A DNA stretch of 64,000 bases, taken from Streptococcus vestibularis (lineage in GTDB: Bacteria; Bacillota; Bacilli; Lactobacillales; Streptococcaceae). The notes beneath the pieces were generated by a model. The model saw nothing but the letters and a program-made list of their open reading frames with translations. It had not been told where the DNA came from and made no database searches. Made by a program: the position numbers and the translations under genes. This document shows, in pieces, positions 26,814 to 35,586 of this stretch. Numbering within the stretch: position 1 is the stretch's first letter; every line of letters starts with the position of its first letter. The stretch lies in contig JAABLG010000009.1 in assembly GCA_010604095.1 (NCBI GenBank), forward strand, positions 1 through 64,000, given 5' to 3'.

Positions 26814-27875
26814 CTACTTTTTAACATCCTCAGCACCAATGACTGGGTATTCAGTCAATCCTGATGCTACTTCTTCAGCCTGGTCTGATCCTTCTGATTT
26901 TTCCTCAAGATCAAACTTAGGTGCATCTTTTTCATAAGCATTAATGATGTCAGCTACGACTGGGTGACGGACGACATCACTGGCAGAGAAATGAACAAAA
27001 TCAATGGCCTTGATACCCTTCAATTTTTCCATAGCATCAATAAGACCTGACTTAACACGACGTGGAAGGTCAATCTGGCTCATGTCCCCATTGACAATCA
27101 TCTTAGAATTAAAGCCAAGACGCGTTAAGAACATCTTCATCTGCATGATGGTCGTATTTTGCGCCTCGTCAAGGATAACAAAAGCATCTTCAAGGGTCCG
27201 ACCACGCATATAAGCGAGTGGCGCAATTTCAATAATTTCACGTTCCATGAGACGGGTCGTCTGCTCTTTACCGAGGATTTGATAAAGGGCATCATAGACA
27301 GGGCGAAGGTAAGGGTCTACCTTTTCCTTAAGGTCTCCTGGTAAGAAACCAAGACTTTCGCCTGCCTCAACAGCCGGACGGGTTAGCACAATACGTTTCA
27401 CCTGACCACGCTTAAGTGCTGTGACAGCTAGGGTAACTGCTAGAAAGGTTTTTCCTGTACCTGCTGGACCAATCCCAAAGACCACATCATGATTTTTAAT
27501 ACTATCAACGTAGACCTTTTGTCCCAAGGTCTTCACTCGAATTGGTTTACCACTATTGTCCTTGATAATTTCTTCTTCATAAAGGGCAACAAATTTGTCA
27601 ATCGAACCATCCTGAGCCATGGTTAGAGCTGCCACAACATCTGAAGTGTTAACCAGCATCCCTCGCTCCACTAAAACGAGGAGAGCTTGAATGGTTAAAC
27701 GTGCCAATTCAACGCTTTCCTGATCGTCTCCAAGAATTTGGACACGCTCTGTTCTAGCATGAATGATAAGGCCCAAGTTATCTTCAATGAGTTTTAGATG
27801 GCGCTCATTGGTCCCAAAAAGTGACAAGACATCATCTGGGTGATTTAGGGTAATTTCAACAGAATACTCTTGCAA
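26814..27875 (-). CDS. phoH: PhoH-like ATPase
   Basis: 353 aa. Walker A GPAGTGKTF (about 137-145) and Walker B FVILDEAQN (about 233-241) in a PhoH domain, preceded by a KH-like N-terminal region (EITLNHPDDVLSLFGTNERHLKLIE). Belongs to the PhoH/YbeZ family linked to RNA and ribosome processing. The start codon is TTG 27875, with AGAGG 8 nt upstream. An extended -10 (TGATATAAT, 27908-27913) lies 25 nt further up. Confidence 0.92.
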   Translation of the reverse strand: MQEYSVEITLNHPDDVLSLFGTNERHLKLIEDNLGLIIHARTERVQILGDDQESVELARLTIQALLVLVERGMLVNTSDVVAALTMAQDGSIDKFVALYEEEIIKDNSGKPIRVKTLGQKVYVDSIKNHDVVFGIGPAGTGKTFLAVTLAVTALKRGQVKRIVLTRPAVEAGESLGFLPGDLKEKVDPYLRPVYDALYQILGKEQTTRLMEREIIEIAPLAYMRGRTLEDAFVILDEAQNTTIMQMKMFLTRLGFNSKMIVNGDMSQIDLPRRVKSGLIDAMEKLKGIKAIDFVHFSASDVVRHPVVADIINAYEKDAPKFDLEEKSEGSDQAEEVASGLTEYPVIGAEDVKK

Positions 27876-27907
27876 ATAGAGTTCCTCTTTCTTTCGTATT
27901 TTTCTCC

Positions 27908-27916
27908 ATTATATCA
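27908..27916 (-). promoter_or_regulatory. Extended -10 promoter of phoH
   Basis: TGATATAAT on the minus strand, immediately downstream of the Sip-like gene terminator. Confidence 0.55.
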
Positions 27917-27918
27917 AA

Positions 27919-27943
27919 AAAATCACGCCAGGCGTGACTTTTT
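27919..27943 (-). terminator. Terminator of the Sip-like gene
   Basis: AAGTCACGCC-TGGCGTGATT stem-loop followed by TTTTTTTG on the minus strand. Confidence 0.8.
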
Positions 27944-27954
27944 ATTATTCTGAC

Positions 27955-29223
27955 TTATTCATTAAATGACACGTGAACGTGGTCATAGTGGTTTTCAGTA
28001 ACGCTACCACGGTCTGGCATTTGGTTCCATGTGTTAGCTGGTCCGTAGATATTATCTACTGGTGCGTAGAATTGTTGTCTGTAGATGACATATGAGATAC
28101 CTGCATTTGAGATATTGTCTACAGCATATTGAGCGACTTGATTACCAACTTCTGAACCAACTGGTACCATAACGTCAACGGCAAGTCCTTTACCATGGTC
28201 TTGTGGATCACCTTCACGGTAACCACCGATATCAGTAAGACCAAATTGTGCCGCTACATCTTGACGGAAAGCTTCAGCTTGTGGTTGAAGGTGTGGATCC
28301 GTTGGAAGTGTATTCGTTGATGCAGGTTGTGCTGCTGGTGCCTCTGAAGCTACTGGTGCTTCTGATGCCACTTCTGATGTTGCTGCTGGTTCTACCGCTG
28401 GTTGTTCTGCTGGCGCTTCTGAAGCAGCTGGTGCCTCTGAAACAGCTTCTGATGTTGCTGCTGGTTGCTCTGCTGGCGCTTCAGAAGTCGCTGGTGCTTC
28501 TGAAGACGCTTCTGATGTTGCTGCTGGTTGCTCTGCCGCTGGAGCTTCTTCTTTTACTTCAGGCTGTGCTGGTGTTTCAGCAGCTGGAGTAGTTTCTGCT
28601 TCAGGTGTAGCTTCTGCTGACGCAGTGACATGATCAATAGCATCAGCAACTGGTTGTTCAGTTTCTGCGTATGCTGGTGCTTCTGATGCTGATGCGATAG
28701 CTTCTGTTACTTCTGAAACAGCTTGAGTTGATTCTTCTGTAGCAGGTGCTTGAGTAGCTGTTGTGCTTACTGTTTCAACTGGAGCTGTCAAGTCCGCTGC
28801 AACTACAGATTGACCATTGACAGTCACTTCGTTAGTTGTCAAATTAGCTTCTGCAACTACAGGTGTAGTTGATGTTTCTGAAGCTGGAGCTTCAACTTTA
28901 ACAGAGACAGCTTGATTATCAGCATTGTAAGTTGCTGTCAAGACTGTTCCAGGGTAAATCAAATCAATGTTTGTGATTTGATTGATGTTAGCCAAAACAT
29001 TCACATCGATACCCATTGCTTCAGCGATACTTCCCAAAGTATCACCGTATTGAACTGTATAAGTTTGTTGGTTATCACTTACAGCGATATCTGCTTTGAT
29101 TTGATCTACTGAACGTGCTGCCCAGTTTGAAGTTTCATCGGCATGTACGTGACTTGCAGCAAAAAGTGAAAGTGCTGCGGTCGAGTATAGAAGTGCCTTA
29201 GTTGTTTTTGATTTTGATAACAT
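27955..29223 (-). CDS. Sip-like secreted LysM protein
   Basis: 422 aa from ATG 29223 (GGA 12 nt upstream). The in-frame ATG 29235 abuts the AAGGA and is less likely. Signal peptide to about residue 28 (cleavage near HVHA). LysM peptidoglycan-binding domain (YTVQYGDTLGSIAEAMGIDVNVL...IYPGTVL). A long Ala/Pro/Ser/Glu-rich linker has repeated EAPAxSEAPAEQPAxxSE units. The C-terminal ~115-aa domain (ADPH-type HLQPQAEAFRQDVAAQFG...DPQDHGKGLAVDVMVPVG...NHYDHVHVSFNE) closely resembles group B streptococcal surface immunogenic protein Sip. The HGKGLAVD and HYDHVHV motifs suggest a metal-binding peptidase-like fold, but activity is unproven. Confidence 0.88.
   Translation of the reverse strand: MLSKSKTTKALLYSTAALSLFAASHVHADETSNWAARSVDQIKADIAVSDNQQTYTVQYGDTLGSIAEAMGIDVNVLANINQITNIDLIYPGTVLTATYNADNQAVSVKVEAPASETSTTPVVAEANLTTNEVTVNGQSVVAADLTAPVETVSTTATQAPATEESTQAVSEVTEAIASASEAPAYAETEQPVADAIDHVTASAEATPEAETTPAAETPAQPEVKEEAPAAEQPAATSEASSEAPATSEAPAEQPAATSEAVSEAPAASEAPAEQPAVEPAATSEVASEAPVASEAPAAQPASTNTLPTDPHLQPQAEAFRQDVAAQFGLTDIGGYREGDPQDHGKGLAVDVMVPVGSEVGNQVAQYAVDNISNAGISYVIYRQQFYAPVDNIYGPANTWNQMPDRGSVTENHYDHVHVSFNE
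28320..28545 (-). repeat. Coding repeats (EAPA/SEAPAEQPA) in the Sip-like linker
   Basis: Imperfect repeats of a segment encoding ATSEAxSEAPAxSEAPAEQPA occur at least three times. Such low-complexity wall-spanning linkers often vary in length between strains. Confidence 0.7.
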
Positions 29224-29464
29224 GTATAAATTCATTCCTTTTTTAACAATTTTAACACTTACAATAATACCATACTTCTCGTCAAAAAAGTGGCAAATTA
29301 TTGCACTTTAAAGCAATTACTAACTAGTTGTAATACGCCTAATTTATTGAAAAAAAGCTGAGACATTTGTAAAAGAATGTAACAATTCATTCTCCCTCAA
29401 CTGCTGTTTTCTTGAAAATGTTTTTGTCAAAATAGGTCTGTCCTTTAATAGGAATTAAACACTA

Positions 29465-29680
29465 TTAATGCGCTAGATAGTCTTCCCAAATATGATCAAA
29501 TTGACCTAGATTGAAAGAGAAACTAGCCTGATCTTCCAAGTAGCGACTCACCTCTTCAAAGTCATCAGTATGTTTAGGAAAGGTTGAATCGTCAAACGCC
29601 AAGTCAGCTAAAATGGCTACTGGTTCATTGGATTTAGGGTTGCGTTGCGTCATCAGCCAAGTATAAAAAGATTTTCTCAT
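29465..29680 (-). CDS. YozE/UPF0346 family protein
   Basis: 71 aa. A small all-helical SAM-like domain family protein starting [30 protein letters not shown] and ending [11 protein letters not shown], a strong match to the YozE family and its length. Function unknown. It lies 8 bp downstream of cvfB, so the pair is co-transcribed. Confidence 0.9.
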   Translation of the reverse strand: MRKSFYTWLMTQRNPKSNEPVAILADLAFDDSTFPKHTDDFEEVSRYLEDQASFSFNLGQFDHIWEDYLAH

Positions 29681-29688
29681 ACTTTCTC

Positions 29689-30546
29689 CTAACTGATTAA
29701 TTCTGTTCCGAACTGATCTTGTTTGATTTTTTTAGCTTTCATCAAACCACCCAAGGCCTTTTTAAATTGCCCTTTTGAAATACCAAAGGTTGACTTTATA
29801 TCTGCTGGTGATGATTTATCGTTCAGAGTCATAAAACCACCGTTGCTTTCTAGATAGGTCAAAATCATTTGAGCATCATTTTCAAGCATCTCAAAAGAAC
29901 GTGGTTTCAAAGACAAATTCAAGGTACGATCGACCTCACGAAAACCAATCACACGGGCTTCAAGGACTTGACCCAAACGTGGCTCAGCATAACGTTCTGA
30001 CGGATGGATGAAGCCAAGCATGTTATTTTCTGGTAGGTAAACAAAGGTTCCTGAGAGCTTGAGACGATAGGCGATAGCTGGCCATTTTTGATTTTGCATA
30101 TTGTCATAGGCAGGCCCAGCCATACGTTGAAAGACTTCAGGTTCAGCAGGAAGCCCCCAAATACGGTCTTTTTTATCGACGTCTAGTTTGATGTAGAGTT
30201 TATCACCCTTCTTAGGCCAAAGCTCTTTGAGTTCCGGCAGCACATCAAGAGAGACGACAATTTCCTTATCTGGGATTCCCACATCCACAAAGACACCTAA
30301 ATCCTTACGAACCTCAGTGACTTCTCCCCAATCATAGGAATCACGAGTTGCCTTAATTTCCTTTTGTGTCAAACGTGATTTCTGCTTGCTGTCAGTGTAG
30401 GCAAAGCCTGTTACCATGTCACCAATCGCATGATTTCCTTCATTTTTAGCCAAAGCAAAGGTCACGCCATCCTTTTGGACAAAGTAAAAGCGATCATTTT
30501 CATCAGTTACTAAGGCAGTAATGATGGTTCCAAGTAGTGTATTCAT
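29689..30546 (-). CDS. cvfB: CvfB-like S1 RNA-binding protein
   Basis: 285 aa from ATG 30546 (GAGG 6-9 nt upstream); the in-frame TTG 30558 lacks a site. Several S1-like beta-barrel modules (about 1-60, 65-135 with [21 protein letters not shown], 145-215 with [17 protein letters not shown]) and a C-terminal winged helix ([32 protein letters not shown]). CvfB/YitL family: RNA-binding regulator of virulence and exoprotein genes in staphylococci. Lies downstream of frr, separated by a strong hairpin. Confidence 0.88.
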   Translation of the reverse strand: MNTLLGTIITALVTDENDRFYFVQKDGVTFALAKNEGNHAIGDMVTGFAYTDSKQKSRLTQKEIKATRDSYDWGEVTEVRKDLGVFVDVGIPDKEIVVSLDVLPELKELWPKKGDKLYIKLDVDKKDRIWGLPAEPEVFQRMAGPAYDNMQNQKWPAIAYRLKLSGTFVYLPENNMLGFIHPSERYAEPRLGQVLEARVIGFREVDRTLNLSLKPRSFEMLENDAQMILTYLESNGGFMTLNDKSSPADIKSTFGISKGQFKKALGGLMKAKKIKQDQFGTELIS

Positions 30547-30561
30547 ATTTTTCCTCAAAAA

Positions 30562-30618
30562 GAGAGCCGGACAAGGAAGCTAACATAGTCCATGCTTTTT
30601 TGCTTCTGTCCCACTCTC
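30562..30618 (-). terminator. Hairpin terminator/attenuator between frr and cvfB
   Basis: Long imperfect stem: GAGAG-TGGGACAG-AAGC (30618-30602) pairs with GCTTCC-TTGTCC-GGCTCTC (30580-30562), then TTTTTGAGG. It abuts the cvfB RBS, so it may only partly stop transcription. Confidence 0.65.
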
Positions 30619-30634
30619 CTTATTTTTCTATTGA

Positions 30635-31192
30635 TTAAACAGTAAGGAGTTCTTTTTCCTTTTCTGCTGTCATGCTGTCGATTTTCTTAACAGCATCGTC
30701 TGTTGCTTTTTGGATATCCTTTTCAAGACCTTTCAATTGGTCCTCTGTGATTTCCTTGTCTTTTTCTTGCTTTTTAGCTTCATCCATAGCATCACGACGG
30801 ATGTTACGAATAGCGATTTTAGCATTTTCACCAACTTTTTTAACTTCTTTAGCCAATTCCTTACGAGTTTCTTCTGTAAGTGCTGGGATAACCAAGCGCA
30901 CAACAGAACCGTCGTTTGCTGGGTTAATACCAAGGTCAGATTCGTTGATGGCACGTTCGATATCAGCGATTGATCCTTTATCAAATGGTGAAATCAAAAG
31001 AACACGTGCTTCAGGAACAGTGATTGAAGCCAATTGATTAAGAGGCGTTGGGGCACCATAATATTCGACTGTGATGCGGTCAAGAAGTGACGCATTGGCA
31101 CGACCTGCACGGATTGAACCAAATTCGCGAGCCAATGACTCATGTGAGTGGGCGAAGCGTTCTTTAGCTTTTTCAATAATTGCGTTTGACAT
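30635..31192 (-). CDS. frr: Ribosome recycling factor
   Basis: 185 aa, the family length. Three-helix bundle domain plus small beta domain ([38 protein letters not shown]). With EF-G it splits post-termination ribosomes. Lies 14 bp downstream of pyrH, the classical pyrH-frr pair. Confidence 0.98.
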   Translation of the reverse strand: MSNAIIEKAKERFAHSHESLAREFGSIRAGRANASLLDRITVEYYGAPTPLNQLASITVPEARVLLISPFDKGSIADIERAINESDLGINPANDGSVVRLVIPALTEETRKELAKEVKKVGENAKIAIRNIRRDAMDEAKKQEKDKEITEDQLKGLEKDIQKATDDAVKKIDSMTAEKEKELLTV

Positions 31193-31206
31193 AATTTCTC
31201 TCTTTC

Positions 31207-31944
31207 TTACTTGTGTGCGTCTGCTTTATTTGAAACGGTAGTTCCGATGTGTTCACCTAGAATAACACGTTTAATATTACCTGGTTCATTCATGTTGAAG
31301 ACTACGAGGTCAATGTCGTTATCCATTGACAAGGTAGAGGCTGTTGCGTCCATAATTTTAAGACCACGTTTGATAACTTCCACATGGGTCAATTCATCAA
31401 ATTTAACCGCATCAGCATTCTTACGTGGGTCATCATTGTAGACACCATCCACACCATTTTTCGCCATAAGAATAGCGTCAGCCTCAATTTCAGCGGCACG
31501 GAGGGCTGCTGTGGTATCAGTTGAGAAGTATGGAGAACCGATACCTGCTGCGAAGATAACGATACGTCCTTTTTCAAGGTGACGAAGGGCACGACCTCGG
31601 ATATAGGGTTCAGCCACAGATTTCATATCAATAGCCGTTTGAACACGTGTGTCAACACCAAGTTGTTTCAAACTGTCTGCCATAACAAGGGCATTCATAA
31701 CTGTTCCAAGCATCCCCGTATAGTCCGCTTGAACACGATCCATTCCTGCTTCAGCTGCAGGTTCGCCACGCCAAAGGTTACCACCACCGATAACCAAGGC
31801 GATTTGAACACCTGATTCTGCGACTTCTGCTATTTCTTTAGCCATTGTCTGTACGGTTGGAAGATCAATCCCAACACCACGTTCACCAGCCAAAGCTTCA
31901 CCTGAAAGTTTAATGAGGACACGTTTGTATTTTGGTTCTACCAT
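31207..31944 (-). CDS. pyrH: UMP kinase
   Basis: 245 aa. Amino-acid-kinase fold: KLSGEALAG near the N-terminus, [29 protein letters not shown] and [11 protein letters not shown]. Phosphorylates UMP to UDP for pyrimidine nucleotide synthesis. Promoter at 32124-32152 leaves a leader of about 170 nt with no recognised riboswitch. Confidence 0.98.
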   Translation of the reverse strand: MVEPKYKRVLIKLSGEALAGERGVGIDLPTVQTMAKEIAEVAESGVQIALVIGGGNLWRGEPAAEAGMDRVQADYTGMLGTVMNALVMADSLKQLGVDTRVQTAIDMKSVAEPYIRGRALRHLEKGRIVIFAAGIGSPYFSTDTTAALRAAEIEADAILMAKNGVDGVYNDDPRKNADAVKFDELTHVEVIKRGLKIMDATASTLSMDNDIDLVVFNMNEPGNIKRVILGEHIGTTVSNKADAHK

Positions 31945-32123
31945 GATTTCTCCCTATTAACTATGTTGTTTTTCTGATTGTATTCTTGGCTCAGATTTAT
32001 CATTCCTAATCCGTAAATGACCATCTTTTTAAGAAGGAGATTAAGCTCTTACAAGCTCTTTCCAGATTGACAAATGGTCTCTTTATGACAAAGCGAACAC
32101 TAAATCTTCATCCTTACTATTTT

Positions 32124-32152
32124 ATCATAAATTAGGGTTTTCACCTAGTCAA
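32124..32152 (-). promoter_or_regulatory. Promoter of pyrH-frr
   Basis: TTGACT (32152-32147), 17-bp spacer, TATGAT (32129-32124) on the minus strand. Confidence 0.65.
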
Positions 32153-32168
32153 ATATTTTAAAATATCC

Positions 32169-33392
32169 TTACAAGATGACTGTAAAAGTGATGGTGTCAT
32201 CTTTGTAGGAGGCAAAGAGACGCCCTTTAAATAATTTGACCATACTTTGAGCCATGGATAGACCTATACCGAAACCTTTATTTTCCTTGTTATTATGGGA
32301 TTCTTCGATACGATAGAAGCGTTCAAAAAACTTACTATAATCGACTGCCTTACCATCCTTATAGGTATTCGACACTTCCAGGCGAGCCCGTTTACGAGTT
32401 CTTCCGACTTGACGAAGTCTTACCGTAACCGTCCCTTCTGGGTCACAATACTTGTTTGCATTATCAACCAGAAGAGTTACAAGTTCAAAGAGAGATTTTT
32501 CCTCTGCCTTAACATGGATGTCTGGAGAAATATCCATAAGGAAGGATTTCCCGTCACGAACAACTGGTCCCTTAAAGTCCTCTGCTGCATCCTCAGTAAC
32601 ATACGAAAAATCCACATCTTGAAGAACGATATCAGGATGCTCCTCAAGCCGAGATAAGGCCACAAGCGAATTGATTAGAGTGGTCAATCGTGCCACCTGG
32701 TCGTTAGTAGACTTGGTCCATTCGTTTTCCCCAGTCATGAGTTCCTGTAGCTCCGTGTTGGCAGAAATAATGGCCAATGGGGTCTTCAATTCATGACCTA
32801 CATTTGTGATAAAACGCCGTTGCTTTTCATAGTTTCGAATGAAGGGGCGAATGACGATTCCAGACAAAGCACTGACAATAACGACAAAAAAGATGAAGCC
32901 AAACAGTGATAAAAGGATACAAAGACTCATTAAAGCTTGGGAAGAATTATAATAAGAAGACGTGTCCAAAAAGACTACCAAAACCTTATTTTTACTGACC
33001 TTACTTACTTGATAGCTAAGATTGATGTTTTTTTCTCGAATCGTGCCTAGATTATTGGTCAAACGGCTAACTGTCAGGGCATAGCTAGCCGCTTCCTCGT
33101 CGTTTATTAGGGCCGTATGGCTGGTATCCTGGCTAACAACCTTATCACCCGATAAGGTCACGCTGAAAAATCGAAAACTGTCTGAAGGAATCTCACGTCC
33201 TTGATTGATCTCAATTTTTGTGGTTTTCCCAAAGCTACCATTATTTTCCGAAAGGGTGTTGAGTACCTTACTAATTTCCTGCTCCGTCTGAAAGGACCTT
33301 ACAGTATTGATGATTCCCACCGTAAAGACCAAGATAAAGAGGATAGCCAAGGAAGCAATCGTAATAAATTGAAGTCGTAAACGTCTAAACAT
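32169..33392 (-). CDS. relS: Sensor histidine kinase, RelS-like
   Basis: 407 aa. Two transmembrane helices (about 9-30 and 155-180) flank an extracellular sensor of about 125 residues. HisKA H-box GHELKTPLAIIS with His200, N-box LLVDNANKYCD, G-boxes GFGIGLSMAQSM. Lies 13 bp downstream of the response regulator, which follows the small alarmone synthetase. This matches the relPRS operon described in S. mutans, where RelRS influences relP expression. The stimulus is unproven; oxidative or export-linked stress has been suggested. Confidence 0.82.
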   Translation of the reverse strand: MFRRLRLQFITIASLAILFILVFTVGIINTVRSFQTEQEISKVLNTLSENNGSFGKTTKIEINQGREIPSDSFRFFSVTLSGDKVVSQDTSHTALINDEEAASYALTVSRLTNNLGTIREKNINLSYQVSKVSKNKVLVVFLDTSSYYNSSQALMSLCILLSLFGFIFFVVIVSALSGIVIRPFIRNYEKQRRFITNVGHELKTPLAIISANTELQELMTGENEWTKSTNDQVARLTTLINSLVALSRLEEHPDIVLQDVDFSYVTEDAAEDFKGPVVRDGKSFLMDISPDIHVKAEEKSLFELVTLLVDNANKYCDPEGTVTVRLRQVGRTRKRARLEVSNTYKDGKAVDYSKFFERFYRIEESHNNKENKGFGIGLSMAQSMVKLFKGRLFASYKDDTITFTVIL

Positions 33393-33405
33393 GGGCTACT
33401 CCTCT

Positions 33406-34083
33406 CTAATTGGCGAGAAGGCAAAAGTCGCCACCTTTTTCACCAAGAATGCTGATGTCGGCCTGGATGGCTTGCAATTTCTGACGCAGATAGGAAATAT
33501 AGACCCAGACAATCGACTCATCCACATCTTCCTCATCCTCCCAAATAGTCTTAAAAAGGTGCTCAGTCGTTAATTTCTTGGCAGGATTGAGCATGAAGTG
33601 GGCCATTAACTTGGTCTCTCTGCTTGAAAGTCGAATAGCGTTTCCAGCTACCAACTCCTGCTCCTCTTGGTCCAATCGAACAGAACCAAGAGTCAAAATT
33701 TTGGCAGTGAAGCTCTCACTCACACGACGTTCTAATGAGCGCAGACGCGCCAAAAGTTCCTTAAGGGAGAATGGCTTGGTCAAGTAATCGTCTGCCCCAG
33801 CATCAAGACCGGTCACGCGATCATCAATTTCAGCCATAGCTGTCAACATAATGACATGCGTCCTATCCCCAGAGGAGCGAATCTCTTTTAGGGCCTCAAT
33901 ACCTGTTTTAATGGGCATCATAATATCCATAATCATCACTTGATAGGCATTCTGTTCAGCTAGGTCTACTGCCTCTTGCCCATTGAATGCTTGATCCACC
34001 TCATAACCTTGATGCTCTAGGGCTGCCTTATAAACTCGAGAAAGAGCCTCTTCATCCTCAGCTAGTAGAATTTTCAAAGCCAT
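33406..34083 (-). CDS. relR: OmpR-family response regulator, RelR-like
   Basis: 225 aa. Receiver domain 1-120 with phospho-acceptor Asp53 (MIMDIMMP), acidic pair ED at 10-11, Thr in LTAM and Lys in LTKPF. OmpR/PhoB winged helix at about 130-222 (RLSSRETKLMAHFML, ESIVWVYISYLRQKL). Starts 1 bp after the relP stop, so translation is probably coupled. Confidence 0.85.
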   Translation of the reverse strand: MALKILLAEDEEALSRVYKAALEHQGYEVDQAFNGQEAVDLAEQNAYQVMIMDIMMPIKTGIEALKEIRSSGDRTHVIMLTAMAEIDDRVTGLDAGADDYLTKPFSLKELLARLRSLERRVSESFTAKILTLGSVRLDQEEQELVAGNAIRLSSRETKLMAHFMLNPAKKLTTEHLFKTIWEDEEDVDESIVWVYISYLRQKLQAIQADISILGEKGGDFCLLAN

Positions 34084-34084
34084 T

Positions 34085-34708
34085 CTAGTCCCCTCCTTCT
34101 TGAATTAAGTTACGGATGGTCTGCATGGTCAAATCACATGAAGCTAATTCATCCGCACAACGCTTAAGCTCACGGGTAATCATTTCTGGATTCTTGATGT
34201 CGTGCTTGTACTTCATCTGATGCTCCAAACTGGCCCAGGAATCCTGAGCAATGGTCCGTAACTGAACCTCAACAAAATAGGTTCCTCTCTCATTTCCTAG
34301 AACATCTGGAAACTCGGTTTCTACTTCCAAAATGAGATGGTAAGAACGATAGCCATTGGGCTTAGCATTTAAAATGTAATCTTTCTCGTTATAGATGGAA
34401 ACGCCAGGGATAGCCTTGATGACATCGATAGTTTTGTAAATATCATCGACAAAGCCGCAAACAATTCGAATCCCAATACTATCACGAATTTCCTTGAGAG
34501 CAGATTGGCTGGTTTCAGGCAAATTTTTCCTACGACACTTTTCACGCATAGAATCGCTTTCTTTGATTCGTGAAATAAAATGTTCATAGAGTTTAAAGCC
34601 TGTTTCTTTTTTGCTAGTTATATTAGCCGCAATAATCGGGTCTGTTATTTCTTGTAAAATCTTGGGGAGATACTGAGCATATTCCCCATAAATACTTGGA
34701 GTTGACAT
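34085..34708 (-). CDS. relP: Small alarmone synthetase RelP-like (GTP pyrophosphokinase)
   Basis: 207 aa. RelA/SpoT synthetase domain only, with no HD hydrolase or TGS/ACT regions. Landmarks: IRDSIGIRIVCGFVDDIYKTIDVI (acidic metal-binding region), PNGYRSYHLILEV and EVQLRTIAQDSWASLEHQMKYK, diagnostic of ppGpp synthetases. Assigned to RelP rather than RelQ because it is followed directly by a response regulator and histidine kinase, the relPRS arrangement. Makes (p)ppGpp or pGpp from GTP/GDP/GMP and ATP. Confidence 0.88.
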   Translation of the reverse strand: MSTPSIYGEYAQYLPKILQEITDPIIAANITSKKETGFKLYEHFISRIKESDSMREKCRRKNLPETSQSALKEIRDSIGIRIVCGFVDDIYKTIDVIKAIPGVSIYNEKDYILNAKPNGYRSYHLILEVETEFPDVLGNERGTYFVEVQLRTIAQDSWASLEHQMKYKHDIKNPEMITRELKRCADELASCDLTMQTIRNLIQEGGD

Positions 34709-34735
34709 ATAAACCTCCTCTAATAGCGTTTCCTA

Positions 34736-34744
34736 ATTATAGCA
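34736..34744 (-). promoter_or_regulatory. Extended -10 promoter of relPRS
   Basis: TGCTATAAT on the minus strand, about 30 bp before ATG 34708; RBS GAGGAGG. Confidence 0.55.
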
Positions 34745-34803
34745 TAGTTAGGCTTAAAAATAAGGAATGAGCCAGACAAGAAGGACTCTAAAGCTAAGAA
34801 AAA

Positions 34804-34823
34804 AATCCAGCCGAAGCCAGATT
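34804..34823 (-). terminator. Terminator of the GNAT gene
   Basis: 8-bp stem AATCTGGC/GCTGGATT capped by a TTCG tetraloop, then TTTTTTTC on the minus strand. Confidence 0.8.
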
Positions 34824-34855
34824 TATTTTGCTTATCTAAGTTAAATAGCACAAGG

Positions 34856-35482
34856 CTATGCATCAAGTGATTTGACAAAAGGCCAGTTGCCTAGTTTGTG
34901 TGTTTCATAGGTCAAGACCTTATAACCACATTGCTTGTAACCATTTTTCTCGTAGAAAGGTACATTGTAATCGCGATTGGTAATCAAACCAAGACTGTGA
35001 CCGCCTGTACTACGCACAAAAGGTTCAACCCCTTCAAGCAAAAAGCGACTTCCTATCCCTTTTCTTTGATAATCTGGAGTCACCGCCAACATCATCAAGT
35101 ACCAGTCGTATTCTGCAGAATCTTCCAGATGTCTTTCGGACTCTTCAACAAAGTTAAAATACTTGAACAACTTAGTGATGCTTATAAAACGGAAAAGCTT
35201 GGTCGCCCCATTTTGAAGATAATTAAGCATAGAAATCGTCTGATGTTGTAAAATAGCTGCCGCAACAATGCGACCGTCCTTTTCAGCCACCAAACATGAG
35301 TCCCGTTTAATCGCCAAACGCACCAATATTTCCTGCAAGGCTAAGACAAATTCCTGATACTGTTCAGGCTTCTTTAAATTACTGGCAATCATTGAAAGAT
35401 AGGGGTAATCTTCAAAGGCATCGGCACATACTTGTGCAACTTCCTGAACTTCGTCTAGTCTTGCTTTGCGATATTGCATCAT
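34856..35482 (-). CDS. GNAT-family N-acetyltransferase
   Basis: 208 aa. Acetyl-CoA binding motif A: MLAVTPDYQRKGIGSRFLLEG (Q/RxxGxG, about 135-155), and FYEKNGYKQCG near the C-terminus. Cytoplasmic. The acceptor substrate cannot be predicted. Flanked by its own terminator; separated from relP by about 150 bp. Confidence 0.88.
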   Translation of the reverse strand: MMQYRKARLDEVQEVAQVCADAFEDYPYLSMIASNLKKPEQYQEFVLALQEILVRLAIKRDSCLVAEKDGRIVAAAILQHQTISMLNYLQNGATKLFRFISITKLFKYFNFVEESERHLEDSAEYDWYLMMLAVTPDYQRKGIGSRFLLEGVEPFVRSTGGHSLGLITNRDYNVPFYEKNGYKQCGYKVLTYETHKLGNWPFVKSLDA

Positions 35483-35520
35483 AATCTCCTAATCTGTCTG
35501 TTTTTTTCAGTATAACACAA

Positions 35521-35545
35521 AACGCATGACTGACAGTCATACGTT
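35521..35545 (-). terminator. Terminator of the MarR-ABC operon
   Basis: A 12-bp near-perfect inverted repeat AACGTATGACTG / CAGTCATGCGTT followed by TTTTGTG on the minus strand. Confidence 0.6.
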
Positions 35546-35586
35546 CTATGGCCTTTTGTAAAATCTTATAATTTTATAAGAAAAGT

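Noticed and set aside
28248..28592. Leu/Val-rich 114-codon plus-strand frame
   Set aside because: Antisense shadow of the Ala/Pro-rich linker of the Sip-like gene.
29240..29390. Possible WalR (VicR) boxes (TGTAA-type repeats) near the Sip-like gene
   Set aside because: TGTTAA-N3-TGTTAA and TGTAAA-N4-TGTAAC do not have the required N5 spacing.
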